From: Medakamo hakoo
Taxonomy: Eukaryota; Chlorophyta; Trebouxiophyceae; Coccomyxaceae
NCBI GenBank assembly: GCA_026636295.1
Contig: CP089456.1
Coordinates: forward strand, 558,001 to 622,000
Direction: 5' to 3'
Length of the DNA: 64,000 bases
Shown: positions 1 to 9,126 of the stretch, piece by piece
How the letters are laid out: each line of letters starts with the position of its first letter
How positions within the stretch are numbered: the first letter of the stretch is position 1
Notes under the pieces: generated by a model
Seen by the model: the letters and a program-made list of their open reading frames with translations, nothing else
What the model was told of the DNA's origin: nothing
Database searches by the model: none
Program-made: the position numbers and the translations under genes

Positions 1-488
1 CGCCGAACGCGCTGCCAAACCCGCCCGCGGCGGGCGCGGCGCCGAACGACGCCTGGCCGTACGCCGGCGGCGCGGCGGGCGTGCCGAACGGTTTGGGGGC
101 CGCACTGCCAAACGTGGACCCGGCGGCCGTGCCAAAGCCGGTGGACAGGCCAAAACCGGAGGGCGCCGGCGTGGACGCGGCGCCAAAGGCCTGTGGTTGA
201 GAAGGGTGGGTGCTTGGGCGTGAGAGCATGGAGCGCGGGCCGGCCGATGCAACCAGAAAAATGCCGGTCTCACCGCCGTCCTCGCCTTTCCCACCCTCCC
301 TGACTCACCGGCGCGGGCGCGCCAAACGGGGATGACGACGCCGCCGCAGGCTGCGGCGCGCCAAACGCGGGCGGCGCGGCCTGGCTGGGCGCGCCAAATG
401 CACCCGGTGTCGGCGCGCTCGGCGCCGCGCCAAACGCCGGCTGCTGCTGCGGCTGCTGGCCAAAGCCAAAGCCACCGCCGAACGACAT
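1..488 (-). CDS. FG-repeat nucleoporin, N-terminal part (runs off the window)
   Basis: The start ATG at 488-486 opens MSFGGGFGFGQQPQQQ. Exon 1 (488-309, 60 codons) ends at a GTGAGT donor, and a CACAG acceptor at 191 opens exon 2 (190 to the window edge), phase 0. Both exons are low in charge and carry repeated FG dipeptides (GFG, AFG, PFG, SFG) in Ala/Pro/Ser/Gln-rich spacers. Such sequence lines the nuclear pore channel and binds transport receptors. FG repeats from residue 3 fit NUP98, NUP62/NSP1 or NUP58-type proteins. The folded domain that would separate these lies outside the window, so no symbol is given. The gene lies 159 bp downstream of NOP53 on the same strand. Confidence 0.75.
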
Positions 489-647
489 GGCTGGGGTGGA
501 TGTGCTCTGGGAGGGGTGGCGGTGGTGTGTAGGCGCGGCTGCCCGCGACCCGGTTCCCCCCCTACAGGCGCGAAAAAGAAACAGTGGGGAGGGAGGCGGC
601 TCGTTTTTTACGTTCACAACCCCCACCCCAAACACTCACCCGTCACC

Positions 648-2207
648 TCAACTCGACCACTCGTCCTCCTCCCGCGCCGCCACCGCCGCCGCCACAGCAG
701 CAGCATGCGCTTTTCGCGCACGCGCGTTGGCCTTTTGCAGCTGCGCCACTTCCGCCGCCGCCTCCACCGCCCGGTCCGTCCGCTCGCCCGCTGTGAAGGT
801 GGCGCGTTTCCCCTTCTTCTTCGGCGCGGGCAGGCGCGGTTCGACCAGGCCACGCTTCTGGACGGACGAGAACCGGTCGCGCAGCAGGCCGGCTGCCGGG
901 CGGCAGGCGCGTAAAGAGCCGCCGCGCAGGTCTTCCGTCAGCGCGACCTGCACGGGCGCCGGCTTGAAATTCACCCGGCCGAGCTTGGGCGGCACGGTCG
1001 CCGCTTTTTCGGCGCGCACCGCGGCTTTCTCCGCCGCCCGGGCTGCGGCCTCGGCTTCTTTGGCTTCCAGCTCTTTCGCGAGGCGGTTGACGGATTTCAG
1101 GGAGTCCGCGCGAATGCGGGCGGCTTTCGCAGCGGCGGCCGCGGCGGCCGCCGCGGCCGCGCGCGCCGCCCGGTTGCGCTGGGCCTGCGTTTTCCGCTCG
1201 GCGGTGCGGCGGCCGGTGCGGCCAGGGGTGGCGTCGTCATCACTGCCGCTCGTGCTCGGACCATCGTCCACCTCCGCGCCCGGCCCGGCGACGACGACCA
1301 TGCCGCCGACGCCGCCGCCACCGCCGCCGCCGCCGCCGTCGCCGTCCTCAACCAGGAGTGGCGGGCGGGGCGCCAGCTCCCTGGCCAGGTCCGCCGCGAC
1401 TTCGGCCGCGACCGCGACAGCCAACGCGTCCTGGTGCTGGGCCGGGTCCGGGTTGAAGGAGCAGCCGGGTGCGTCGACTTCAAGGGCAGGGATGGGCGGG
1501 GCGTGGGGCGCCAGGCGGCGCGCGCGCGCGCGGCGGGCAGCCGTGGCCGCGGCGGTCGCGTCGGCCCAGGGGTCGGCCGGCGCGGGCAGCATCGCCCGCA
1601 CTTCCTCATCTTCTCCTAGGGCGTCGTCTTTCGCAGCCTGGGCGGCAGCCGCGGCGCGGCGGGCGGCCAGGGCGGCGAGAGCGGCGGGGGAAGGCGTGCG
1701 CGGAGCAGAGATGACGGGGTTTTGTTTGGGTGGGGGCCCGCGCAGGCCTGGCTTGCCCGCCCGCGGGTTGCGAATCAACAGGTCGACTGTCGTTGTCTTG
1801 GCTTTCAGAGCGGCCGCGCCGCGCAAGCGAGAAGCCGGCAGGCGGCGAGCGCCGGGCAGAGGGGAGGGAGCGGCGGCCTGGAGGTTGATGGAAAGATGAC
1901 AAAAGTGTCGTGAGTTTGTTTTTTTACTAGCGGTGCGTGTAGAGGCGGGAAGAGCAGGACTCGGCACCACGCATCCACTCCTCTGACACCAGACGTCTCC
2001 TGCACCAGCACAGACAGTCACGCGCCCCGCCAAACTCACCTTGTCCTCGAAAAACAGGGCCGCGTCGGGCAGCGCCGCCGGCGGCCCCGCGGCGCGACCG
2101 CGCGGCGCTTCACCCTCGCCCGGCAGCGGCACCTCCGCTAAAACGGCTTCCTCAGCGGACGCATCGATGCGTCGCCACGCCCGCTTCTTGGATTTTGATG
2201 GAGGCAT
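648..2207 (-). CDS. NOP53: Ribosome biogenesis protein NOP53 (GLTSCR2 family)
   Basis: NOP53 is a nucleolar 60S assembly factor that recruits the MTR4/exosome to process 7S pre-rRNA. Exon 1 is 2207-2040 (starts MPPSKSKKRAWRRID, basic) and exon 2 is 1877-648; product about 465 aa. Family hallmarks in exon 2 are LEVDAPGCSFNPDPAQHQDA, the RKTQAQRNR basic motif, and near the C-terminus LGRVNFKPAPVQVALTEDL followed by LLRDRFSSVQKRGLVEPR, which matches the conserved LLRDRF..LQKR.LIEPR block. Lineage-specific insertions are a poly-Ala stretch, a poly-Gly run and an acidic Ser/Asp patch. The 162-nt intron is a multiple of three and contains no stop in frame, so an intron-retained longer isoform would be translatable. 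The gene is head-to-head with LYRM9. Confidence 0.85.
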   Translation of the reverse strand: MPPSKSKKRAWRRIDASAEEAVLAEVPLPGEGEAPRGRAAGPPAALPDAALFFEDKVSLAGRVTVCAGAGDVWCQRSGCVVPSPALPASTRTASKKTNSRHFCHLSINLQAAAPSPLPGARRLPASRLRGAAALKAKTTTVDLLIRNPRAGKPGLRGPPPKQNPVISAPRTPSPAALAALAARRAAAAAQAAKDDALGEDEEVRAMLPAPADPWADATAAATAARRARARRLAPHAPPIPALEVDAPGCSFNPDPAQHQDALAVAVAAEVAADLARELAPRPPLLVEDGDGGGGGGGGGVGGMVVVAGPGAEVDDGPSTSGSDDDATPGRTGRRTAERKTQAQRNRAARAAAAAAAAAAAKAARIRADSLKSVNRLAKELEAKEAEAAARAAEKAAVRAEKAATVPPKLGRVNFKPAPVQVALTEDLRGGSLRACRPAAGLLRDRFSSVQKRGLVEPRLPAPKKKGKRATFTAGERTDRAVEAAAEVAQLQKANARARKAHAAAVAAAVAAREEDEWSS

Positions 2208-2533
2208 GGCGGGAGCAGAGTCCGGCCGAGACGAATTTGCCCACACCGAAAAGGGGCAGTGAAGACGACGACGGCTCTCGCTCTCTCTCGTCTCTTTCTC
2301 TCTCGTGTGTTTTCCTCGCCCGCGAACAGGCATTCACTCCGCCGCCGTCTCTCGGGCAGCCTACGCCGGCGACGCACCCCACTCCCGCCACGTCCTCCGA
2401 CAGACCAGGCGTGTCCATCGTCCGCTGGTGGCGGCCACCCCAAAGACGTGACGTGCCCGCTTTCGCACGTCCGTCCAGTGCACATTTTCTGCTTTCAGTT
2501 TTTTTGAAGCGCGGTCCCACGCACGCCTCGTGC
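2208..2533. promoter_or_regulatory. Divergent intergenic region between NOP53 and LYRM9-like gene
   Basis: This 326-bp gap separates two head-to-head start codons and must hold both 5' UTRs and promoters. A CT-rich tract lies at about 2275-2310. I see no clear TATA box, tRNA or further coding exon. Confidence 0.5.
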
Positions 2534-3134
2534 ATGACCGCCCGCGCCCGGTCCTTGTACCGCCACCTGCTCCGTACTGTCCGTAGCCTGCCAGGGTGAG
2601 GGTTGAAGGGAGTGCGGGAGGACGTGCAGGCGCCGTGGTGGGCGTCGGAAAAGGGGCGGGAGGCATTCGTTTTCATTCCATCCCACTCCCAAACGCCCAA
2701 ACCCCACCAGCCCCGCCCGTCCGTACTACCGCGCCCACCTGCGCGAAGGCTTTGCCTCCTTCTCCGACGAGGCCGACCCGAACCGGCTGGCCCAGATCGA
2801 GGAACGGGCGCTGGCCGACGCGGCGTGGGTGCTCGCCAAGGTGAGATGGGGGGGGGAGGGTGGTTGAGAGAGGTCGGGGAGGGGGGGGGGGGGGGGGATG
2901 CACGGCCCGGCAGGGTGGGAGGCTGTGGGCACGCCCGGTCTGGTGACCCATCAGGAGTGACGAGGTCGAAAGGCGGGCGCGTCGGCCGACTGCGGCCGCG
3001 ACGGCGGACTGGTGGAATGGGATGGATGGAGGGCGCGCCGCACGCTCCCACACGCAGCACCCAACGCTCTCCACCACACCACCCACACACAGTACGCGGA
3101 CAAGGACACGCCTCCGCCCCGGCCCTGGCCGTGA
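2534..3134 (+). CDS. LYRM9: LYR-motif protein, LYRM9-like
   Basis: A 77-aa protein in three exons, 2534-2595, 2711-2840 and 3093-3134, joined by GT-AG introns in consistent phase (62+130+42 nt = 64+14 codons). Exon 1 begins MTARARSLYRHLLRTVRSLP and carries the L-Y-R tripeptide of the Complex1_LYR family, which binds the mitochondrial acyl carrier protein. Exon 2 carries YYRAHLREGFASFSDEADP and ADAAWVLAK, the pattern of LYRM9 (Y..A.R..F..H.DE.DP.R..Q...RA..DA.W...KY). Family members act in mitochondrial respiratory-complex or Fe-S protein assembly, but LYRM9's exact client is not settled. A stop TGA at 3132-3134 follows PPRPWP. Intron 2 holds a run of 17 G (2881-2897). The exons are too small to stand out as open frames and were assembled from splice sites and motif. 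Confidence 0.75.
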
Positions 3135-3140
3135 TTTTCT

Positions 3141-3163
3141 AGAGAGAGAGAGAGAGAGAGAGA
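3141..3163. repeat. (AG)n microsatellite
   Basis: About 11 uninterrupted AG units directly after the LYRM9 stop and 13 bp before the transporter start, so probably in the transporter 5' UTR. Confidence 0.9.
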
Positions 3164-3175
3164 AGGAGGGAGACA

Positions 3176-4300
3176 ATGAAGGCGAAACCGCAGCCACAGT
3201 CCCCGCCTTCCGCACTCGCCGCCGCCGCCGCCGCCCTGGCCGCGTGGGCCGCCGCGTCCTCCGCCCTGGTCGTCGTCAACAAACGGGTCATGGTGGACGC
3301 CGGGTTCCGGTATCCGCTGGCGCTGACGGGTGCGGGGCAGCTGGTGTCGGCGGGGCTGGCGTGGGCGGTCGCCGGGTCGGGGGTGGCTGGTGGCGCCCGG
3401 CTCGGCCGCCCGCCCGCCACGCTCGCCGACGCCGCCCGCCTCGCGCCCGTGGTGCTCTGCTCGGCCGGGTCCCTGTGCTTTGGCAACGCCGCGTACTTGA
3501 CGCTGTCCGTCGCCTTCATCCAAATCCTTAAAGTCCTCATGCCGGCCGCCACGCTGGCCGTGGCGGCGGCGGCGGGCATGGAACGGGTCACGCCCCGCCT
3601 GGCGGCGTCCGTCGCGCTCATTTGCGCGGGCGCCGCCGTCGCGACGGGCGAGGAAGTCAGTCGCAGCAGCGCTGGAGGAGGTGATGGCCGCCCTCGCTTC
3701 GCGTGGAGCGGCCTGGCGTCTTTTTTGCTGTCGGTCGTGCTGGAGGCCGGGCGGGTGGTGTGGATGCAACGCCTGCTGGCGGGCGGGCGCGGGCGCGGCG
3801 GTGGGAAGGAGGGCGCGGTCCGGCCGTACTCGCCGCTGGAGGTGTGCGCGTTTCTGGGCCCGCCGACGGGCGCTGTGCTCCTGCTCGCCTCGGCCCTCCT
3901 CGAATGGCGGGCTGGGCTGTCGACGGCCGGCTTGGCCGCTGCCGCCGCCCACCCGCTGCGCCTGGCCTGCGCGCTGGCCATGGGTTTCCTCGTCAACGCC
4001 GCCACCGCGTCCGCCATTGGCGCGACCTCCTCCCTGACCTTCAAAGTCGTGGGCACGGCCAAGAACGCGGGCGTCGTGGCGCTGGGCGTCCTGTTGGAGG
4101 GCGACTCCGTCAGCCTGGCCCAGGTGGGAGGGTATGGCCTGTCCACCCTCGGCTTCTGGCTGTATTTGAAAGCCAAGGCAGGCGGGGGGGATGAGGGCGG
4201 ACAAGCTGAGGGAGCAGAGGGCCGACCCGCGTCGGGTGGGAGCATCAAAGCGGTGCGGGCGAGGCGGCGGGTGGTGGCGGTGGCCGTGGACGGGCGGTAG
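3176..4300 (+). CDS. Triose-phosphate/nucleotide-sugar transporter family protein (DMT superfamily)
   Basis: A single-exon, 374-aa polytopic membrane protein with about ten hydrophobic helices. Motifs typical of the plant TPT-like (KT/KV-A-G) group are ALVVVNKRVM in helix 1, LSVAFIQILKVLMPAATL (compare SF.Q.LKA..PV) and the C-terminal TFKVVGTAKNAGVVALGVLL (compare K..GT.KN..V). Members of this group are antiporters of sugar phosphates or nucleotide sugars in the Golgi/ER or plastid envelope. The N-terminus is short, without an obvious plastid transit peptide, which favours the endomembrane system, but this is inference. The substrate cannot be read from sequence. A Gly/Arg-rich loop interrupts the middle, and a hydrophilic tail follows the last helix. 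Confidence 0.75.
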   Translation: MKAKPQPQSPPSALAAAAAALAAWAAASSALVVVNKRVMVDAGFRYPLALTGAGQLVSAGLAWAVAGSGVAGGARLGRPPATLADAARLAPVVLCSAGSLCFGNAAYLTLSVAFIQILKVLMPAATLAVAAAAGMERVTPRLAASVALICAGAAVATGEEVSRSSAGGGDGRPRFAWSGLASFLLSVVLEAGRVVWMQRLLAGGRGRGGGKEGAVRPYSPLEVCAFLGPPTGAVLLLASALLEWRAGLSTAGLAAAAAHPLRLACALAMGFLVNAATASAIGATSSLTFKVVGTAKNAGVVALGVLLEGDSVSLAQVGGYGLSTLGFWLYLKAKAGGGDEGGQAEGAEGRPASGGSIKAVRARRRVVAVAVDGR

Positions 4301-4412
4301 ATGGGGGGGAGAGAGGTTGAGAGGGTAAGAACGGGGCCGTCGGAGTTTTCGCCCGCCGCTTGCAGAGCTTTGTTCTCCTTCTCCCACGCCCCCCCTCCCC
4401 CCCCAAAAAAGC

Positions 4413-5527
4413 ATGCGCTCGTCCGCCGCCCTGTTAGCCCGCCGCCTGGCGAGCTCGCCCGCTCTGTTCTCCGGGCTGCAGGCGACGGCGGGTGTCCCCG
4501 TCGGCGCTGCGTCGACGACGGTGGCCGCTGCCGCGGCCGCGGGCACGCTCTCTGCGCGCTCGTTCTGGCATGCGTCGCCGGCCTCCTTCGCCGCGGAACC
4601 CGCGACCTCCACCTCCTCCCCACTGAACGCCCGGGCCGACTGTGGCGACGTGCCCGAAGGCCACCGCGAGACCGACCTGTCGCACCACGTCAACAACATT
4701 GGCCTGGGCCGGCGGCGTGACCTGACGCTGCGCGCCGACGTCAAGCTCACGGGGCCGGACAATGCGAGCGGGCAGAGCTTGGCCGCCTTGTTGAAGGTGC
4801 GTGGTAGGGTGAGAGGGAGTGGACGAGCGGTTGCACGGGTGCGGCAGGAGTGAAAGCGAGGCGCGACCGGGCCGTGGGCCGGGCTCCTCCTTCGTTTTTT
4901 TCTCACCCTCCTACGCTCCCAAACTCTCCCACCACCCTCACACTCCCCCCCTCCCTCCCCCCTCCTCTCCCTCCAAAAACTCCCAGGGCAAGCGGGCCGT
5001 CATCTTCGGCGTGCCCGACATGGGAGACGTCTGCACCAACAAGCATGTCCCCAGCTTTCTGGAGCAGGTGCGTGTGTGGCGGGCGCGGGGAGCGCGGCGC
5101 GGTGCGGGGGGCTCTCCCCACTGCCTCGCCCCACCCCCTGACCCCCCCCCCCCCCTCACCCTCCCCCAACTCCCACACTCACCAAACCACTGAACACCCC
5201 CAGGCCGCCGCGTTGCGCAAAGCCGGTGTGGATGCCATTGTGTGCGTGGCGCACGGCGACCCCGTCGAAGTCTTCTCGTGGGCGGCCCAGGCGGGCGCGG
5301 ACGGCAGCGGCGGCGTGTCTGCGTTGGCCGACCGCGACGGCTCCTTCGCCCGCATGCTGGGCGTGGAGGCCCCGCCCGGCGCGCCGTACTCCACGCACCG
5401 GTACGCCGCGCTCGTGGAGGACGGCATCTTGCTCAAGCTGAAAGTCGACGACAAGCCGGGCGAGTGCGTGAAGACCCGCGGCGAAGAACTGTTGGACTGT
5501 GCCCGCCAGTTTTTCGTGCATGAGTGA
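4413..5527 (+). CDS. Type II peroxiredoxin (PRXII), probably organellar, with altered active-site motif
   Basis: Three exons, 4413-4796, 4987-5067 and 5204-5527, give 262 aa. The first about 85 residues are Ala/Ser/Arg-rich and look like a mitochondrial or plastid presequence. The peroxiredoxin domain follows: GKRAVIFGVPDMGDVCTNKH, HVPSFLEQ, then AGVDAIVCVAHGDP, FSWAAQ and LADRDGSFARMLGV, matching thiol peroxidases of the PRX5/PRXIIF type that reduce H2O2 and alkyl hydroperoxides. The peroxidatic Cys and following KHVPSF are intact. The usual PGAxTxxC is here PDMGDVC: one residue shorter and lacking the Thr three places before Cys that normally orients the peroxide. The normal resolving-Cys position has VCVAHGDP. 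Intron 2 contains a C14 run. Either a divergent peroxidase or a redox-sensing relative. Confidence 0.8.
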
Positions 5528-5781
5528 GGGATGAAGGGGGGTGGGGGGAGTGTCTTGTGGCGTGGACGGAGGTGGGCAGCAGGTCCGTGTGCTGGGTTGG
5601 TGTAGGGTGCAGGTGGGAGTGCGGCCGTTCTTGTTCGGTGTTGCGTGAGGGCGCACGGGGGGAGAGAGAGAGACGGCGGTTGAGGGTTGCAAAGCCGCGC
5701 GACAGTCCGTCGTCAAAACGCATTCGTTTCACGAGCGGGCCGTCGTCGTCTCTCCACGCCGCACACAACCCGTTCCGAGCC

Positions 5782-6294
5782 ATGGCCGCCGCCAGCGCGG
5801 CCGACGTGCCGGACACCCAGCCCTCGACGACGGCGGAAGACGAGCCGGCGCAGGCTCTGCCCCGCCCGCCCGCGAGGCGCCTGTCTGTCCGTGCGCGCGT
5901 CGCCGCGTCCGCCCTCCTCCCAGCCTGCGTGCTGCTCTTTGTGGTCGCCCTGGGCGGGACGTGGCTCCAGACGGAGCGAGGGGCTGCATCCGCCCTCGCC
6001 CGGACAAGGCTGGGCTCCGCCTACGTCCGCGCCGTCACCGCCATCCCCCTCCTCAGCACGCTGTGCTTCCAGGGCAGCGCGCTGGCCGCCGTCCTCCTCG
6101 CGTCCCGCCTGTCGGAACACAAGCGCGCGCCGCCGCCGTCGCCGCCCCAACCACGCTCCCGCCAGGAAAGGCGACGGTGGCAGCAGGAAGCGCGCAAAAT
6201 GCTGGACAAAAGGATGCGGAACGACCGGCGGGACCTGGTCGAGCGCGTGAAGGCGGCGGGTGGGAAGGTCGTGCGGGTCGGGGCGGGCGCGTGA
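5782..6294 (+). CDS. Unknown small membrane protein with two hydrophobic segments
   Basis: A 170-aa single-exon ORF. The chosen ATG (5782) follows the last upstream stop-free but low-complexity stretch and opens MAAASAADVPDTQ. Two hydrophobic segments, about residues 34-54 (ASALLPACVLLFVVALGGTW) and 75-97 (VTAIPLLSTLCFQGSALAAV), are followed by a proline patch and a strongly basic C-terminal helix (RQERRRWQQEARKMLDKRM). I do not recognise a family. It reads as a membrane hairpin with a basic coil on one side. The gene is tail-to-tail with CCT3, about 180 bp from its stop. Confidence 0.5.
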   Translation: MAAASAADVPDTQPSTTAEDEPAQALPRPPARRLSVRARVAASALLPACVLLFVVALGGTWLQTERGAASALARTRLGSAYVRAVTAIPLLSTLCFQGSALAAVLLASRLSEHKRAPPPSPPQPRSRQERRRWQQEARKMLDKRMRNDRRDLVERVKAAGGKVVRVGAGA

Positions 6295-6473
6295 GGCGGG
6301 GCAGGGGGTGTGGGTCGACGCGTGTTGGCTGTGCTCGAGAGACGGGAACGACAACGCTGTTTCTTTTTTGGTTCTCGCACTCACACACACGCACCCACGC
6401 ACACCCGGAGAAAAGGGAAAAGCACGCACACGCCCCCCCCCCCGCACTCTCTGCAACCCAGCCCCCAACACTT

Positions 6474-8792
6474 TCATTCCGGCAGCATGTGCTCAGAGTC
6501 CACGTTGCCGCCGTCGTCCGCGACGGGCCCGCGCGGCCCCGCCGCCCGGCCACCGCCGCCGCCGGGCTTGCGCAACCCGGACAGGATGTCGTCGATGCGC
6601 AGCAGCAGGGTGGCGCACCCAAACGCCGTCTTCAGCGTGGCTTCCTTCACCGCGAGCGGCTCCCACACGCCGGCCTCGCGCACGTCCACGATCTTGCCGG
6701 ACGTGCCGTCGATGCCGGCCGGGCAGGGCGCCCCGCCGGCCGCGGCTTCGGCGTGGCGGGCGCGCAGCTCGGTGACGGTGCGGATGACGTTGGACCCGCA
6801 GTTGGCCGCGAGCGTGCGCGGGATGGCTTCCAGCGCGGCGCCCGCCGCGCGGACGGGGCCGGCCTCGGGCCCGGCCAGGCCGCCGGCCTGCCGGTCCAGG
6901 GCCACCGCCGCCGCCATTTCGGAGCAGCCGCCGCCGGGCACCAGGCGGGGCGACCGCACCACGTTGCGCGCGACGCCCATGGCGTCCCGCAGGTTGCGCT
7001 CCACCTCGTTCAGCACGTCGCGCGACGCGCCGCGCAGCAGGACCGTGCACGCCTTGGGCGACTCGCAGTCGACGACGCAGGAATAGAACTCGTCGCCGAT
7101 TTTGATGACTTCGAACAGGCCCGCGCCCGTGCCGACGTCGGAGTCCCGGATTTCGTCCGTGCTGAGGTTTGGGAGGGGGGGTGTGGGCGGGGCGGGTGTG
7201 AGTGAGTGAGTGAAGAAAACGAGGCGGCAAACAAGCAGGCGGTCGGCCACCCACCCACCCCCACCCCACCCCACCCCACACCCCACTCACCGGTGCACGA
7301 TCGTCGCGCCCGTCGCCCGGGCGATGCGGTTGTTGTCCGTCTTGCGCACGCGCCGGATGGCGGCGATGCCCGCCTTGGACAGGCAGTGCACGGCCAGGTC
7401 GGAGATGCCCTTCTCCGTGATGACGAGGTCGGGGCGCGCGGCCGCGACGTCGGCGCACATGCGCGCGACCGCGTCCTCCTCCGCCTGCAGCAGCGCCGCC
7501 CAGTCCTCCTCGCGCGTCACCTCCACGTTGGTCTGCGACTCGCCCTTTTTGTATTCCAGCGGGCAGTCCAGGAGCAGGATGCGCGGCCGGCGGATGGACC
7601 GGGCCATGCGCCCGGGCGCGACGACGTCCTTTTGGAACATGACGCCGGCGAGGACGCGCGAGTCCGCCAGGTCGCCGCCGGGCAGCTTCTCGACCTTCGC
7701 GTACCGCTTGATGTCGACGTCGGGGGGGCCGCCGCCGGGCACGGGGACGGCCACGGTGCGGACGGCGTCCAGGGCCAGCTCGGCGAGGAGGGGGCCGAAG
7801 CGGGACGAGAACTTGGTGCCCAGGCACGAGTTGAGGACGGCCAGCATGCCGGGGCGGTCGTCCGGGTCGACGTCGAAGGCGGACGCCCGGAGGGCGGCGA
7901 GCGCGGATTCGAGGGCGGTCGTGTAGCCACGGATGATGACGGTCGGGTGCATGTTGCGGGCCAGGAAGGGTTCGGCGGCGGCGAGCAGTTCGCCCGCTGG
8001 ATGGGGTGGGTGGATGGATGGATGGAGATGGATGGTGGGCGGGTGAGGGAAAAAAAAAAAAAAAAAAACACGGCCGGGATGGTGCCTGTGTCCCTTGATC
8101 TTCCCTCTCACAACTCACCGAGGATGATGACGGAGGTCGTGCCGTCGCCGACTTCTTCGTCTTGGGTGCGGGACAGCTCGATGACGGACTGTGGGGTGGG
8201 GTTGAGGAGTGGGGTGGGGGTGAGCGACAGGACAAACAGGCTGGACAGAGGGAAAGGAAGGCACGCAGTGGAACGATACAACGCACGCAGCACGCAGCCA
8301 ACAAACACACACAGACACACCTTGGCCGCCGGGTGGGAGACGTCGATCTCGCGTAGGATGGCGTTGCCGTCGTTGGTGAGGACGATGCCTGGGGCGGTGT
8401 GGATGATGGGATGGACGGACGGGTGAGAGGGGAGGGGGGAGAGCGACGGGCGCGGGAGCATGCTTTTCGCTCGCGCCAAAAAAACACAACAACGCACCGC
8501 CGCCCGCGTCCAACAACATTTTCAGCATAGCCCGCGGGCCCAGCGTGGTGCGGACAATGTCGGCGACGGCCTGGGTGGGTGTGGATGGGAGGGGAGGGCG
8601 GTGAGATGGGTGGTGGCGAGCGGTGTTTCTTGCAAGCGATCGGCCAGAGTGCGCGCAGCGAAAAGAAAAGACGCGCTCGCCGCGCCCTCCCACCCCCCTC
8701 ACCTTGGCAGCCGCGATGTTGCCCAGCTGGGCCTTCTTGCCGGACTCCCGCTTGGCGCCCGCGTTGATGACGTGGACGGGCAGGTTTTGCAT
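6474..8792 (-). CDS. CCT3: T-complex protein 1 subunit gamma (CCT3)
   Basis: Group II chaperonin subunit of the cytosolic TRiC/CCT ring, which folds actin and tubulin. Six exons: 8792-8703, 8570-8498, 8388-8321, 8188-8119, 7996-7291, 7161-6474; 564 aa, in line with the family (about 545). Seen directly: start MQNLPVHVINAGAKRESGKK, the CCT signature GPRAMLKMLLDAGGG followed by VLTNDGNAILREIDVSHPAA, the ATPase motif QDEEVGDGTTSVIIL, GYTTALESAL in the intermediate region, the apical RPRILLLDCPLEYKKGES stretch specific to gamma subunits, and LVPGGGCSEMAAAVAL plus RIDDILSG near the C-terminus. All junctions are GT-AG and phases agree. Intron 4 contains A19 on the plus strand (8050-8068), a pyrimidine tract in the transcript. 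Confidence 0.95.
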
Positions 8793-9126
8793 GGTTTGCG
8801 GGGAGAGGAGGGGAGTGGAGCGGAAGGAAAAAAAAACTGAATGCGCTCTGGACTCTTCTGCGCGCTACGACGCGGAAAGGAGGCCGCGCCTGGGGGTGGG
8901 CCTTCCTGTGCGTGTGTAAACAAAAGACGGCTGCGTCCGCTGGTGCGTGGGATGAAGAGGTCGGGGTGGGTCCAGGCCCCTCGCTGCTGTGGCCGCTCCA
9001 CGAAAAAGGATGAGAGCTGTGAAGACGAAGGGGTGCAGCCGTTGCGCTCACAGTCTGCTGTCTTTGCTGCACGGACAACACCACGGGCGGGGGGGAAGCG
9101 CACACGGGCTTCGCCTTCCCACACTC
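8793..9126. promoter_or_regulatory. Divergent intergenic region between CCT3 and a thylakoid-targeted gene
   Basis: 334 bp between two head-to-head starts, with a short A-run at about 8829-8836. I see no additional gene or RNA. It presumably contains both promoters. Confidence 0.45.

Noticed and set aside
487-1899. 470-codon plus-strand open frame opposite NOP53
   Set aside because: It is Ala/Arg/Ser low complexity, antisense to a recognisable gene with splice sites, and explained by scarcity of stop codons in GC-rich DNA.
2951-4906. 651-codon minus-strand open frame opposite the TPT-like transporter
   Set aside because: The plus strand carries clear transporter motifs; the antisense frame is a GC shadow.
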